From the NCBI RefSeq assembly GCF_005795905.1, contig NZ_VAWE01000001.1, positions 4,386,001-4,450,000 of the forward strand: DNA of 64,000 nucleotides. The letters are read 5' to 3'. Below are positions 32,714-42,059 of this stretch, piece after piece (within the stretch, counting starts at the first letter, position 1; every line of letters begins with the position of its first letter). Origin of the DNA: Streptomyces marianii. GTDB taxonomy: Bacteria > Actinomycetota > Actinomycetes > Streptomycetales > Streptomycetaceae. A program made the position numbers and the translations under genes. The notes below the pieces were generated by a model. That model did no database searches and was not told the DNA's origin. It was given only the letters and a program-made list of their open reading frames with translations.

Positions 32714-34963
32714 GTGACCCTCGACACCGTCAAGCACGCCACCGAGACCCCCGAGACCGAGCAGCCCTGGAAGGACCTCGGCCTCAAGGAGGACGAGTAC
32801 GCGCGCATCCGCGAGATCCTCGGCCGCCGCCCGACCGGCGCCGAGCTCGCCATGTACTCCGTCATGTGGTCCGAGCACTGCTCGTACAAGAGCAGCAAGG
32901 TCCATCTGAAGCAGTTCGGCGAGAAGGCCCCCGAGAACGACGCCCTGCTCGTCGGCATCGGCGAGAACGCGGGCGTCGTCGACGTCGGCCAGGGCTACGC
33001 GGTCACCTTCAAGGTCGAGTCGCACAACCACCCCAGCTACATCGAGCCCTACCAGGGCGCGGCCACCGGTGTCGGCGGCATCGTCCGGGACATCCTCGCG
33101 ATGGGCGCCCGGCCGGTGGCGGTCATGGACCCGCTGCGCTTCGGGGCCGCGGACCACCCCGACACCAAGCGCGTGCTGCCCGGTGTCGTGGCGGGCATCG
33201 GCGGCTACGGCAACTGCCTTGGCTTGCCCAACATCGGCGGCGAGGTCGTCTTCGACTCCTGCTACCAGGGCAACCCGCTGGTCAACGCGCTGTGTGTGGG
33301 CGTCATGAAGCACGAGGACATCCACCTGGCCAAGGCGTCCGGCGCGGGCAACAAGGTCATCCTGTACGGCGCCCGTACCGGCGGGGACGGCATCGGCGGC
33401 GTCTCCGTGCTCGCCTCCGAGACCTTCGACGACACGAAGCCCGCCAAGCGGCCCGCAGTCCAGGTCGGCGACCCTTTCCAGGAGAAGCTCCTCATCGAGT
33501 GCACCCTGGAGGTCTTCCGGGAGAAGCTGGTCGCCGGCATCCAGGACCTCGGTGGCGCCGGTCTCTCCTGTGCCACCTCCGAGCTGGCCTCCGCGGGCTC
33601 CGGCGGTATGCGCGTCGAGCTCGACACCGTGCCGCTGCGCGACGCGACCCTCTCGCCCGAGGAGATCCTCATGAGCGAGTCGCAGGAGCGGATGTGCGCG
33701 ATCGTCGAGCCGCGGCACGTCGACCGTTTCATGGAGATCTGCGAGAAGTGGGACGTCATCGCCACCGTGATCGGTGAGGTGACGGAAGGCGAGCGGCTGG
33801 AGATCTTCTGGCACGGCGAGCAGATCGTGGACGTGCCGCCGGGCACCGTCGCGCACGAGGGCCCGACGTACCACCGCCCGTACGCCCGTCCCGAGTGGCA
33901 GGACGCGCTCCAGGCGGACGACGCGGGCGAGCTGCCCCGTCCGGCCTCGTCCGAGGAACTGCGCGAGCAGGTCCTGAAGCTGGTCGCGTCGCCGAACCAG
34001 GCCGCCAAGTCCTGGATCACGGACCAGTACGACCGCTTCGTGCAGGGCAACACCGTGCTCGCCCAGCCCGAGGACGCCGGCATGGTCCGCATCGACCCGG
34101 ACACCAACCTGGGTGTGGCGGTCGCGACGGACGGCAACGGCCGCTACGCGAAGCTCGACCCGTACACGGGCGCGCAGCTCGCGTTGGCCGAGGCGTACCG
34201 CAACGTCGCCGCGTCGGGTGCCAGGCCGCTCGCCATCTCCGACTGCCTGAACTTCGGTTCGCCCGAGGACCCGGCCGTCATGTGGCAGTTCGCCGAGGCC
34301 ACCCGAGGCCTGGCGGACGGCTGCCGGCTGCTCGGCACCCCGGTGACCGGCGGCAACGTCTCGCTCTACAACCAGACGGGCGAGACGGCGATCCACCCGA
34401 CACCGGTCGTGGCCGTGCTCGGTGTGATCGACGACGTGACGCGCCGTACGCCCATCGCGTTCGCCGAGGAGGGCCAGCTGCTCTACCTGCTGGGCGACAC
34501 GCGCGAGGAGTTCGGCGGTTCGGCCTGGTCCCAGGTGGTCCACGACCACCTGGGCGGTCTGCCGCCGAAGGTGGACCTGGAACGGGAGAAGCTGCTCGCC
34601 GAGATCCTGATCTCGGGTTCCCGCGACGGGATGATCGACGCGGCGCACGACCTCAGCGACGGCGGTCTGATCCAGGCGGTCACCGAGTCCTGCCTGCGCG
34701 GCGGGCGGGGCGCCCGGCTGGTCGTGCCGGACGGTCTCGACGCCTTCACGTTCCTCTTCTCCGAGTCCGCGGGCCGCGCGGTCGTCGCGGTGCCGCGCAG
34801 CGAGGAGCTCCGCTTCACCGACATGTGCGGTGCGCGGGGGCTCCCGGCCCGCCGCATCGGCGTGGTCGACGGGGACGCGGTGGAGGTGCAGGGGGAGTTC
34901 ACCGTCCCGCTGAGCGAGCTGCGCACCGCACACGAGGAGACCGTGCCGGCCCTGTTCGCCTGA
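32714..34963 (+). CDS. purL: FGAM synthase synthetase subunit PurL
   Basis: The 749-residue small-form PurL works with PurS and PurQ to convert FGAR to FGAM (purine step 4). Visible are [14 protein letters not shown] near residue 50, the nucleotide-binding [20 protein letters not shown] segment around 100, [29 protein letters not shown], and the repeat half with [14 protein letters not shown] and HDLSDGGL. The GTG start at 32714 has an AAGGAGCGA site. A strong terminator follows, ending the purSQL operon. Confidence 0.97.
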   Translation: MTLDTVKHATETPETEQPWKDLGLKEDEYARIREILGRRPTGAELAMYSVMWSEHCSYKSSKVHLKQFGEKAPENDALLVGIGENAGVVDVGQGYAVTFKVESHNHPSYIEPYQGAATGVGGIVRDILAMGARPVAVMDPLRFGAADHPDTKRVLPGVVAGIGGYGNCLGLPNIGGEVVFDSCYQGNPLVNALCVGVMKHEDIHLAKASGAGNKVILYGARTGGDGIGGVSVLASETFDDTKPAKRPAVQVGDPFQEKLLIECTLEVFREKLVAGIQDLGGAGLSCATSELASAGSGGMRVELDTVPLRDATLSPEEILMSESQERMCAIVEPRHVDRFMEICEKWDVIATVIGEVTEGERLEIFWHGEQIVDVPPGTVAHEGPTYHRPYARPEWQDALQADDAGELPRPASSEELREQVLKLVASPNQAAKSWITDQYDRFVQGNTVLAQPEDAGMVRIDPDTNLGVAVATDGNGRYAKLDPYTGAQLALAEAYRNVAASGARPLAISDCLNFGSPEDPAVMWQFAEATRGLADGCRLLGTPVTGGNVSLYNQTGETAIHPTPVVAVLGVIDDVTRRTPIAFAEEGQLLYLLGDTREEFGGSAWSQVVHDHLGGLPPKVDLEREKLLAEILISGSRDGMIDAAHDLSDGGLIQAVTESCLRGGRGARLVVPDGLDAFTFLFSESAGRAVVAVPRSEELRFTDMCGARGLPARRIGVVDGDAVEVQGEFTVPLSELRTAHEETVPALFA

Positions 34964-34971
34964 GTCGCCGC

Positions 34972-35022
34972 ACACGACGGAGTCCCCGCCCGGGCCTGGT
35001 CCGGGCGGGGACTCCGTCGTGT
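34972..35022. terminator. Strong terminator after purL
   Basis: A 22-bp perfect stem (34972-34993 with 35001-35022) and a 7-nt loop start nine bases after the purL stop; the next gene begins 52 bp later. Confidence 0.9.
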
Positions 35023-35049
35023 CCGGGGAGGGACTCGGTTGCCAAGAAT

Positions 35050-35063
35050 TACGTAACTACGTA
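35050..35063. promoter_or_regulatory. Twin TACGTA operator
   Basis: Two palindromic hexamers TACGTA are separated by AC (35050-35063) and lie 12 bp before the ATG of the ArsR-like gene. The whole 14-mer is nearly palindromic. It is likely an autoregulatory operator overlapping the promoter or ribosome-binding region. Confidence 0.6.
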
Positions 35064-35074
35064 CTTTGTGAGGC

Positions 35075-35575
35075 ATGGGTCTGGAGGAGCGGGTCGCCGA
35101 GCTGGAACGGCGGATGGCGGCGCTGGAGCGGTCGGAGCCCCGTGCGCCGGTGGCCGCCGAAGGCGACTTCTGGGCCCTCGAAGGACTCAGGGGCCGGCTC
35201 GCGCGGGCGGGCGCGGAGGCCGGCGGGGTGCTGTTCACCGGCGCCGTGAGGCAGCCGACGGGGGAGCGGTACGAGTGGCAGATCGGCGCGCTCACCGAGG
35301 AACTGCTGGCCGGCGACTGGTCGGACCTGGCCGACTCCTTCGCGGCCCTGGGCAATCCGGTGCGGCTGCGCCTGCTGCGCGAGATCGTCGGCGGCCGCCG
35401 CACCGCGGCCGAGCTCGCCGAGCTCGAAGGGCTCGGCACGACCGGGCAGATCTACCACCATCTGCGCCAGCTGACCGCCGCGGGCTGGCTGCACACCGCG
35501 GGCCGCGGCCGGTACGAGGTGCCGGGCGTCCGCGTGGTCCCGCTGCTGGTGGCACTCTCCGCGGCACGTCCCTAG
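35075..35575 (+). CDS. ArsR-like winged-helix transcriptional regulator
   Basis: The protein has 166 residues. An N-terminal coiled coil (LEERVAELERRMAALERSE) precedes a winged HTH (FAALGNPVRLRLLREIVGG, then ELEGLGTTGQIYHHLRQLTAAGWL). The pattern is ArsR/MarR-like without visible metal-binding cysteines. ATG 35075 lies just after the twin TACGTA motif, suggesting autorepression. Its stop is 15 bp before the ATG of a membrane-anchored M23 peptidase gene, so it probably controls that gene as one operon. Confidence 0.8.
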   Translation: MGLEERVAELERRMAALERSEPRAPVAAEGDFWALEGLRGRLARAGAEAGGVLFTGAVRQPTGERYEWQIGALTEELLAGDWSDLADSFAALGNPVRLRLLREIVGGRRTAAELAELEGLGTTGQIYHHLRQLTAAGWLHTAGRGRYEVPGVRVVPLLVALSAARP

Positions 35576-35590
35576 AAGAGGAACGGTCAT

Positions 35591-36436
35591 ATGTCCGTAC
35601 GGAAGACGGCGACGGTCGGCGTCCGCGTGCTGTGGGCGGCCTTCTTCGCCCTGGCCGTCCTGACCCGCTTACTGGATCTGCGGTACCCCGACTGGCTGCG
35701 CTTCCTGCCGGCGGCCGCCGCGATCGCGCTGAGCGTCGCCCTGGGACGGGCCGCCCGGCGCCGCATCGACGCCCGGGGCGCGGCTCCCGTGGAGACCGCC
35801 TCCCCGGTCGCCGGGCGCTGGACCGCGCTGAACAGCCCGGCCGACAAGGTACCCAGCCACGGCACCCACGAAGCCGCCCAGAGCTTCGCGATCGACATCG
35901 TCGCCGAGTGCGAGGAGCACCCGCGGCCGCGTTTCGCCTCGCTGTGGCCGCTCACTCGCCGGAACCGGGAGTTCCCCGCCTTCAACGCCCCGCTGTACGC
36001 GGTCGCCGACGCCACCGTCGTCCGCGCCACCGACCGTCAGCGCGACCACATGAGCCGGAACTCGCTGCCCGCGCTGCTCTGGCTCCTTGCGGAGGGCGTG
36101 GTCAGGATGCTCGGCGGCACGGACCGGATCTTCGGCAACCACCTCGTGCTCGACCTCGGGGACGGCACCTGGGCGGTCTACGCCCATCTCCGGCGGGGTT
36201 CGCTCGCTGTGCGCGAGGGCGAGCAGGTGACTGCGGGGCAGCTCCTCGCCCGCTGCGGGAACTCGGGCAACTCCACCGAGCCGCATCTGCACTTCCAGCT
36301 GATGGACGGGCCCGACCTGGAGGCGGCGCACGGCGTCCCGTTCACCTGGCGCGGGGTCGGCGTACCGCGCAACAAGGAGACGTTCACCGCTCAGCCGGCG
36401 GCGCCCCAGAACGCGTCCGCCTCGTCGACGTCCTGA
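35591..36436 (+). CDS. Membrane-anchored M23-family metallopeptidase
   Basis: The protein has 281 residues. Two hydrophobic segments near the N-terminus (LWAAFFALAVLTRLL and FLPAAAAIALSVAL) anchor it. The peptidase domain has HLVLDLGDGTWAVYAHLRRGSL and CGNSGNSTEPHLHFQL; the H-x-H of PHLHF is the M23 zinc motif and a partner histidine lies in AVYAHL. It likely acts on peptidoglycan or a surface protein, or is a LytM-type scaffold. One codon near the start is TTA (TRLLDL), so translation may depend on bldA and be late. Its 3' end overlaps the convergent SnoaL-like gene by 46 bp. Confidence 0.85.
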   Translation: MSVRKTATVGVRVLWAAFFALAVLTRLLDLRYPDWLRFLPAAAAIALSVALGRAARRRIDARGAAPVETASPVAGRWTALNSPADKVPSHGTHEAAQSFAIDIVAECEEHPRPRFASLWPLTRRNREFPAFNAPLYAVADATVVRATDRQRDHMSRNSLPALLWLLAEGVVRMLGGTDRIFGNHLVLDLGDGTWAVYAHLRRGSLAVREGEQVTAGQLLARCGNSGNSTEPHLHFQLMDGPDLEAAHGVPFTWRGVGVPRNKETFTAQPAAPQNASASSTS

Positions 36437-36795
36437 ACGCACTCGTCGATGTCGGAGATCTTGCCGCCGACGATCGTGAACCAGAGCCCGCCGGGCATCT
36501 CGATCCCGCGGTCGCCGCGGTCGGCGTAGTACGTGTGGACGGCCATCACATGCCCGCGGCCGTCGGGGTAGGCGCCCCTGAGCTCGACCCGGAGGGTGCC
36601 GCCCGTGAGCTCGCCGAGCTCCCGGTACAGATCCAGGACGTTGTCCTGGCCCTTGTAGTGCCCCGAGATCCGGCTGCCACCGGGCACGTGGCGCACGCAG
36701 TCCGCCGTCAGCAGGGAGCGGAGGGTCTCCATGTCACCCCTGCCGAACGCCTCGTAGCCCCGGCGGACCAGGGCGCTGTGCGGGTGCTCGGACAT
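36391..36795 (-). CDS. SnoaL-like (NTF2-fold) protein
   Basis: The protein has 134 residues from the ATG at 36793-36795. LVRRGYEAFGRGDMETLRSLLTAD and the later VHTYYADRGDRGIEMPGGLWFTIVGGKI are the classic NTF2/SnoaL-like cone fold seen in small Streptomyces ketosteroid-isomerase-like proteins. Such proteins bind small hydrophobic molecules or act as isomerases; the substrate here is unknown. It is convergent with the M23 peptidase gene and overlaps its end. It is divergent from the sterol-carrier-family gene at 36925. Confidence 0.8.
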   Translation of the reverse strand: MSEHPHSALVRRGYEAFGRGDMETLRSLLTADCVRHVPGGSRISGHYKGQDNVLDLYRELGELTGGTLRVELRGAYPDGRGHVMAVHTYYADRGDRGIEMPGGLWFTIVGGKISDIDECVQDVDEADAFWGAAG

Positions 36796-36924
36796 GTCCG
36801 CCACACTCCTTTTCCTCGCCGTCGCGGCCCCCCTCCATCGTCCGCCGGGCTCGGGCCGGTCGCCAGGCAGCGGCAGCGGCCTCGGCGCGGTTCGGTGTCC
36901 GTGGGGCGCGTTACCCTCGGCCCC

Positions 36925-37719
36925 ATGCCACCGGCCAGGAAGCGCGCCCGCAGTTACGACCCCGCCAGGATCCGCACCGCCGTCCTCGCGCAGTTCGGAC
37001 ATGTCCGGGGGGCCGTGGGGGGCCTGACGGCCGAGCAGTTGGCACTGCCGACCCGGCTCGGGGACTGGACCGTCCGCGAACTGGCGGCGCACATCGCGCA
37101 GTCGTTCGGCTCCGTCGCCAGGGCCCTCGACCATCCGGAGCCGGCGAAGGCCGATGTGGCCCTCCCGGACTGGCTTCTCTCGACCGCCGGGTGTGCCTGC
37201 GCCGTCGACGGGGGTACGCGCGTGGCGGCGGCAGCCGCCGAGGAACTCCCGGCCCTCTACGGGCGGACGGCCGGGGAGGTCGAGTCCGCGCTGGCGGGGG
37301 TCTCCGGCGAGCGGCTCGTCCAGACCGGGTCCGGTGCCATGCGGCTCGCCGACCACCTCGTCACCCGCGCCGTGGCGCTGGTCGTCCACACCGACGACCT
37401 GGCCGACGCCACCGGCCTCGACCTCCCGTACGAACGCCAGGCGCTCGCCGCCTGTGTGCGGCTGCTCGCCGACGCGCTCGCGGTGAAGGCCCCCGGCGGC
37501 TCGGTGGAGCTGAGGATCCCGCCGTACGCCGTGGTGCAGTGCGTCGAGGGGCCCCGGCACACCCGCGGCACGCCCCCGAACGTCGTCGAGACCGACCCGC
37601 TGACCTGGGTCCGGCTCGCCACGGGACGCGAGGACTGGGCGGCGGCGTGGGAGGCGGCGAGGGTGAGCGCGAGCGGTGAGCGTTCCGACCTCTCGGCGCT
37701 GCTGCCCGTGACGGCCTGA
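36925..37719 (+). CDS. Maleylpyruvate-isomerase-like / sterol carrier family protein
   Basis: The protein has 264 residues. The N-terminal DinB-like four-helix part (VRGAVGGLTAEQLALPTRLGDWTVRELAAHIA) is the mycothiol-dependent maleylpyruvate isomerase N domain, with the metal-site histidines in AAHIA and later VVHTDDLADATG. The C-terminal about 90 residues look like the small sterol-carrier-like domain. These proteins are taken to use mycothiol. The ATG was chosen at 36925. It is flanked by unrelated genes, so no pathway is indicated. Confidence 0.75.
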   Translation: MPPARKRARSYDPARIRTAVLAQFGHVRGAVGGLTAEQLALPTRLGDWTVRELAAHIAQSFGSVARALDHPEPAKADVALPDWLLSTAGCACAVDGGTRVAAAAAEELPALYGRTAGEVESALAGVSGERLVQTGSGAMRLADHLVTRAVALVVHTDDLADATGLDLPYERQALAACVRLLADALAVKAPGGSVELRIPPYAVVQCVEGPRHTRGTPPNVVETDPLTWVRLATGREDWAAAWEAARVSASGERSDLSALLPVTA

Positions 37720-37763
37720 CTGCTCCCGGGGAACCGCAGCCCCGCCCGCACCGTCAGAACGGC

Positions 37764-38606
37764 ATGCGTACTCAACTGATCGTTCCCGCGGTGGCCACGC
37801 TGGCGGCCACGATCACGCTGACGGCCTGCGGCTCCGAGAAGGGCCCGGGCCAGGGTGCGGGGGACGACGCGGGCGGCTCCGTGCGGCCCGTGGCCCCCGT
37901 CACCGGCGTGCACTGGACCGTCCAGAACGTGACCGTCGACGGCAAGCGGACCGATGCCCCGGCCGGAGCCCATGTGGAGTTCACGACCGGGGAAGCGGGC
38001 GAGGACGGCGCGAAGGGCCGCGCCGAGGGCAACTACGGCTGCAACCACTTCGGAGCCGATGTGACCATCAAGGGCGACACCATCACCGTCGGGCGCGGCC
38101 AGATGACGGAGATGGGCTGCCCGCAGGGCGTCGCGGGCTTCGAGGAGGCCCTGCGCACGGCCTTCTCCGGTGAGCTGAAGGCGAAGGTGTCGGAGAAGAA
38201 CCTGACCCTGGCCACCGCCGAGGGCGACTCCATCGCGCTGAGCGCGCAGCCCGCCGCCCCGCTCACGGGCACCAAGTGGACCGTCACCTCCCTGCTCGAC
38301 GGGGAGACGGCAGCCTCGCTGCCGCCCGGCACCGAGGGCAAGGCCCACTTCGTCATCGGCAAGGACGGCTCGCTGAGCGGCAACCTCGGCTGCAACGACT
38401 TCCGCGCCGAGGCGAAGACGTCCGGGTCGACGCTCACCGTCGGCCGGCTGTCCAGCACCCGCAAGATGTGCGCGGGCACCGCCGGAATGCTCGAGAAGGC
38501 CGTGGCCGAGGCCCTCAGGGGCACGGTGTCGTACGAGCTGGACCACCGCAGCCTGACCCTCACCTCCGCGGACAGCGGCAAGGGAGTGGCGGCGACGGCC
38601 GGGTGA
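37764..38606 (+). CDS. META-domain lipoprotein
   Basis: The protein has 280 residues. A signal peptide ends in the lipobox LTAC (Cys about 22), so it should be a lipoprotein outside the membrane. Two META/HslJ-like domains follow: one around residues 45-150 (VHWTVQNVTVDG ... NYGCNHFGADV ... TEMGCP) and one around 165-275 (TKWTVTSLLDG ... NLGCNDFRAEA ... STRKMCAG). Each has the typical paired cysteines. HslJ-type proteins are linked to stress or novobiocin resistance in E. coli; the role in Streptomyces is unknown. ATG 37764. Confidence 0.85.
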   Translation: MRTQLIVPAVATLAATITLTACGSEKGPGQGAGDDAGGSVRPVAPVTGVHWTVQNVTVDGKRTDAPAGAHVEFTTGEAGEDGAKGRAEGNYGCNHFGADVTIKGDTITVGRGQMTEMGCPQGVAGFEEALRTAFSGELKAKVSEKNLTLATAEGDSIALSAQPAAPLTGTKWTVTSLLDGETAASLPPGTEGKAHFVIGKDGSLSGNLGCNDFRAEAKTSGSTLTVGRLSSTRKMCAGTAGMLEKAVAEALRGTVSYELDHRSLTLTSADSGKGVAATAG

Positions 38607-38849
38607 CGCGGACGGGAGGACCGAGCCGGTGAGGTGACCCCGCAGGGTGACGGCCGCGGCCCGGCCCGGCCCCGCTCGGGTGGTGCGGAGAGTGATGTGC
38701 GGCACGCCGCCCCGCCGCCCTTACCAGCCCGTAGGACCCCCCAAAGGCTTGATTACGCGGCTTTTGTGTGAACCTCTGACCCGGTGGGGGCGGTTCTGCG
38801 CCGCATCCCCAATTCGGACCAGTGGTCGATCTCGCCTACACTCGGTGCC

Positions 38850-40367
38850 GTGCCACGTGGTGACGGACGACTCAGCCACGACCTGCTCCCCGGCGAGAAG
38901 GGCCCCCAGGACGCTTGCGGCGTCTTCGGTGTCTGGGCTCCGGGTGAAGAGGTCGCCAAGCTCACTTACTTCGGGCTCTACGCCCTCCAACACCGGGGTC
39001 AGGAATCCGCGGGCATCGCGGTCAGCAACGGCTCCCAGATCCTCGTCTTCAAGGACATGGGCCTCGTGTCCCAGGTCTTCGACGAGACCTCACTCGGTTC
39101 CCTGCAGGGTCATATCGCGGTCGGTCACGCCCGCTACTCGACCACGGGCGCCTCCGTGTGGGAGAACGCGCAGCCGACCTTCCGGGCGACCGCCCACGGC
39201 TCCATCGCGCTCGGCCACAACGGCAACCTGGTGAACACGGCCCGGCTCGCCGAGATGGTCGCCGACCTGCCCCGCCAGGACGGCCGCGCCACCCAGGTCG
39301 CCGCCACCAACGACACCGACCTCGTCACCGCGCTGCTCGCCGGGCAGACCGACGACGACGGCAAGCCCCTCACGGTCGAGCAGGCGGCCGCCAAGGTCCT
39401 CCCCGACGTCCGGGGCGCCTTCTCGCTCGTCTTCATGGACGAGGACACGCTCTACGCCGCGCGCGACCCCCAGGGCATCCGCCCGCTGGTCCTCGGCCGG
39501 CTCGAGCGTGGCTGGGTGGTCGCCTCCGAGTCCGCCGCCCTGGACATCTGCGGTGCGAGCTTCGTCCGCGAGATCGAGCCGGGCGAGCTCATCGCGATCG
39601 ACGAGAACGGCATCCGCACCTCACGCTTCGCAGAAGCGAAGCCCAAGGGCTGTGTCTTCGAGTACGTCTACCTCGCCCGCCCCGACACCGACATCGCCGG
39701 CCGGAACGTCTACCTCTCCCGCGTGGAGATGGGCCGCCGCCTGGCGAAGGAAGCTCCCGTCGAGGCCGATCTCGTCATAGCGACGCCGGAGTCCGGCACC
39801 CCCGCGGCCATCGGCTACGCGGAGGCGTCGGGCATCCCCTACGGCTCGGGCCTGGTCAAGAACGCCTACGTGGGCCGGACCTTCATCCAGCCGTCCCAGA
39901 CGATCCGCCAGCTGGGCATCCGCCTCAAGCTGAACCCCCTCAAGGAAGTCATCAAGGGCAAGCGGCTCGTGGTGGTCGACGACTCGATCGTCCGCGGCAA
40001 CACCCAGCGCGCCCTGGTGAGGATGCTCCGCGAGGCCGGCGCCGCCGAGGTCCACATCCGGATCTCGTCCCCGCCCGTGAAGTGGCCGTGCTTCTTCGGC
40101 ATCGACTTCGCGACCCGTGCCGAGCTGATCGCCAACGGCATGACGATCGACGAGATCGGTACTTCGCTGGGCGCCGACTCGCTCGCGTACATCTCCATCG
40201 ACGGCATGATCGAGGCCACGACCATCGACAAGCCGAACCTGTGCCGCGCCTGCTTCGACGGCGAGTACCCGATGGAACTGCCCGACCCCGAGCTGCTCGG
40301 CAAGCAGCTGCTGGAGACCGAGCTTGCGGGCGGCGCGGACGCCGCCGACGCGCTCCGTCGTCCGTGA
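38850..40367 (+). CDS. purF: Amidophosphoribosyltransferase
   Basis: The enzyme of 505 residues starts purine synthesis by making phosphoribosylamine from PRPP and glutamine. GTG 38850 gives a 22-residue propeptide ending before Cys23 in DACGVFGVW, the Ntn nucleophile, so it should self-process. QHRGQESAGIAV and GHARYSTTG belong to the glutaminase domain. VVVDDSIVRGNT (about 375) is the PRPP loop. Cysteines in PCFFGIDF and LCRACFDGEYP are ligands of a 4Fe-4S cluster, as in the B. subtilis type. purM follows after 36 bp, so both are probably one operon. Confidence 0.97.
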   Translation: MPRGDGRLSHDLLPGEKGPQDACGVFGVWAPGEEVAKLTYFGLYALQHRGQESAGIAVSNGSQILVFKDMGLVSQVFDETSLGSLQGHIAVGHARYSTTGASVWENAQPTFRATAHGSIALGHNGNLVNTARLAEMVADLPRQDGRATQVAATNDTDLVTALLAGQTDDDGKPLTVEQAAAKVLPDVRGAFSLVFMDEDTLYAARDPQGIRPLVLGRLERGWVVASESAALDICGASFVREIEPGELIAIDENGIRTSRFAEAKPKGCVFEYVYLARPDTDIAGRNVYLSRVEMGRRLAKEAPVEADLVIATPESGTPAAIGYAEASGIPYGSGLVKNAYVGRTFIQPSQTIRQLGIRLKLNPLKEVIKGKRLVVVDDSIVRGNTQRALVRMLREAGAAEVHIRISSPPVKWPCFFGIDFATRAELIANGMTIDEIGTSLGADSLAYISIDGMIEATTIDKPNLCRACFDGEYPMELPDPELLGKQLLETELAGGADAADALRRP

Positions 40368-40403
40368 CCAGGTCCCGTCATCCCAACCGAAAGATCCCAG
40401 GCA

Positions 40404-41468
40404 ATGTCTGAGACAGGTGCTTCCTACGCTGCCGCGGGCGTCGACATCGAGGCGGGCGACCGCGCCGTCGAACTGATGAAGGAGTGGGTGAAGAAGACCC
40501 GCCGCCCCGAGGTACTCGGCGGCATCGGCGGCTTCGCCGGCCTCTTCGACGCCTCCGCCCTCAAGCGGTACGAGCGCCCGCTGCTCGCCTCCGCCACCGA
40601 CGGCGTCGGCACCAAAGTCGACCTCGCGCGCCAGATGGGCGTGTACGACTCGATCGGCCACGACCTCGTCGCGATGGTCATGGACGACATCGTCGTGTGC
40701 GGCGCCGAACCGCTGTTCATGACCGACTACATCTGCGTCGGCAAGGTGCACCCGGAGCGGGTGGCCGCGATCGTCAAGGGCATCGCCGAGGGCTGCGTCC
40801 TCGCCGGCTGCGCCCTGGTGGGCGGCGAGACGGCCGAACACCCGGGTCTGCTGGGCCCGGACGACTTCGACGTCGCCGGCGCCGGTACGGGCGTCGTGGA
40901 GGCCGACCGGCTGCTGGGTGCCGATCGCATCCGTACGGGGGACGCGGTGATCGCGATGGCGTCCTCGGGCCTTCACTCGAACGGGTACTCGCTTGTGCGG
41001 CACGTGGTCTTCGACCGGGCGGGCTGGACGCTCGACCGGGAGATCCCGGAGTTCGGCCGCACCCTCGGTGAGGAACTGCTCGAGCCCACCAGGATCTACT
41101 CGCTGGACTGCCTGGCCCTGACCCGGACCACCGAGGTGCACGCCTTCAGCCACATCACCGGCGGCGGACTCGCCGCCAACCTGGCGCGCGTGGTGCCGGA
41201 CGGCCTGCACGCGGTCGTCGACCGGTCGACATGGACGCCGGGCGCGGTCTTCGACCTCGTCGGCAGCGCCGGCCGGGTGGAGCGCGCCGAGTTGGAGAAG
41301 ACCCTCAACATGGGCGTGGGGATGATGGCGGTCGTTCCGCAGGAGTCGGTCGACGTCGCCCTGGCGACCCTCGCCGACCGCGGTGTCGACGCGTGGATCG
41401 CCGGTGGGATCACCGAGCGCGGGGAGCACACCGACGGCGCCGGGATGGTCGGCGACTACGCGAGCTGA
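40404..41468 (+). CDS. purM: Phosphoribosylformylglycinamidine cyclo-ligase (AIR synthase)
   Basis: The 354-residue enzyme closes the imidazole ring (purine step 5). Visible signatures are SYAAAGVDIEAGDRAVELMK at the start, GGIGGFAGLFDAS, LASATDGVGTKVDLA, the GHDLVAMVMDDIVVCGAEPL segment, GCALVGGETAEHPG and HITGGGLAANLARVVPDG. ATG 40404 lies 36 bp after purF. A 13-bp terminator stem follows the stop. Confidence 0.97.
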   Translation: MSETGASYAAAGVDIEAGDRAVELMKEWVKKTRRPEVLGGIGGFAGLFDASALKRYERPLLASATDGVGTKVDLARQMGVYDSIGHDLVAMVMDDIVVCGAEPLFMTDYICVGKVHPERVAAIVKGIAEGCVLAGCALVGGETAEHPGLLGPDDFDVAGAGTGVVEADRLLGADRIRTGDAVIAMASSGLHSNGYSLVRHVVFDRAGWTLDREIPEFGRTLGEELLEPTRIYSLDCLALTRTTEVHAFSHITGGGLAANLARVVPDGLHAVVDRSTWTPGAVFDLVGSAGRVERAELEKTLNMGVGMMAVVPQESVDVALATLADRGVDAWIAGGITERGEHTDGAGMVGDYAS

Positions 41469-41478
41469 ACAGCACAGA

Positions 41479-41509
41479 ACCCGGTCCGGGGATGGGCCCC
41501 GGACCGGGT
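41479..41509. terminator. Terminator between purM and DUF3073 gene
   Basis: ACCCGGTCCGGGG (41479-41491) pairs perfectly with 41497-41509 around a 5-nt loop. It lies between convergent genes and can serve both. Confidence 0.85.
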
Positions 41510-41531
41510 CTGAAGAATGCAGGTGCAGGCG

Positions 41532-41780
41532 TCAAGCACCGCGACGCTGTGACGACGGACCGGACTCCTCGTCCTCGTCCTCGTCGTCGTTGTACATATC
41601 CGCGTAGCGGGCGTACGGGTCGTCGTCCTCGTCGTCCTCGAACGGCTCCGCGTTCGGCGGTTGACTCGAAGTCGATGCGCCCAGCTCGCTGGCCAGACGT
41701 GAGAGATCCGTCCCACCGCTGTTGTACTTCAGCTGGCGGGCGACCTTCGTCTGCTTGGCCTTGGCCCGGCCGCGCCCCAT
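41532..41780 (-). CDS. DUF3073 family protein
   Basis: The protein has 82 residues from the ATG at 41778-41780. It has a basic N-terminus (MGRGRAKAKQTKVARQLKY) and a strongly acidic C-terminus rich in Asp/Glu (FEDDEDDDPYARYADMY). This charge-segregated layout is the DUF3073 family, conserved in actinobacteria next to purM. The function is unknown; the basic start suggests nucleic-acid or ribosome contact. It is convergent with purM. Confidence 0.9.
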   Translation of the reverse strand: MGRGRAKAKQTKVARQLKYNSGGTDLSRLASELGASTSSQPPNAEPFEDDEDDDPYARYADMYNDDEDEDEESGPSSQRRGA

Positions 41781-42059
41781 GGCTCGACCCCCTCGGTGAC
41801 GGGGCTCGACGGCCCCAGAGTCTTGACACGCGTTCATGGTTCGGAGCGGGCTCTCCGTGGAGAGACCGGTCCGTAGGGCTTCAACGGTACCTGCTTCCGC
41901 GGCCATACGGTACGCCGCCCGCATCACGTGCCACCTCGCAGGACCCGCGAGGCGCCCCGTCCTCGCTGGTCAACCGCGATTTTAACCTCTTCTCGGCGGG
42001 CGGCTCGCCGACCGGCGTGAGTCTTGTCTCCCCGGTCGGCGAGGAACACCCGCGGGGTG

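Noticed and set aside
33895..37719. A 1274-codon open frame across purL and the following genes
   Set aside because: It is the GC-rich shadow of purL, the regulator and the peptidase genes in another phase; only its last part (36925-37719) is a real gene.
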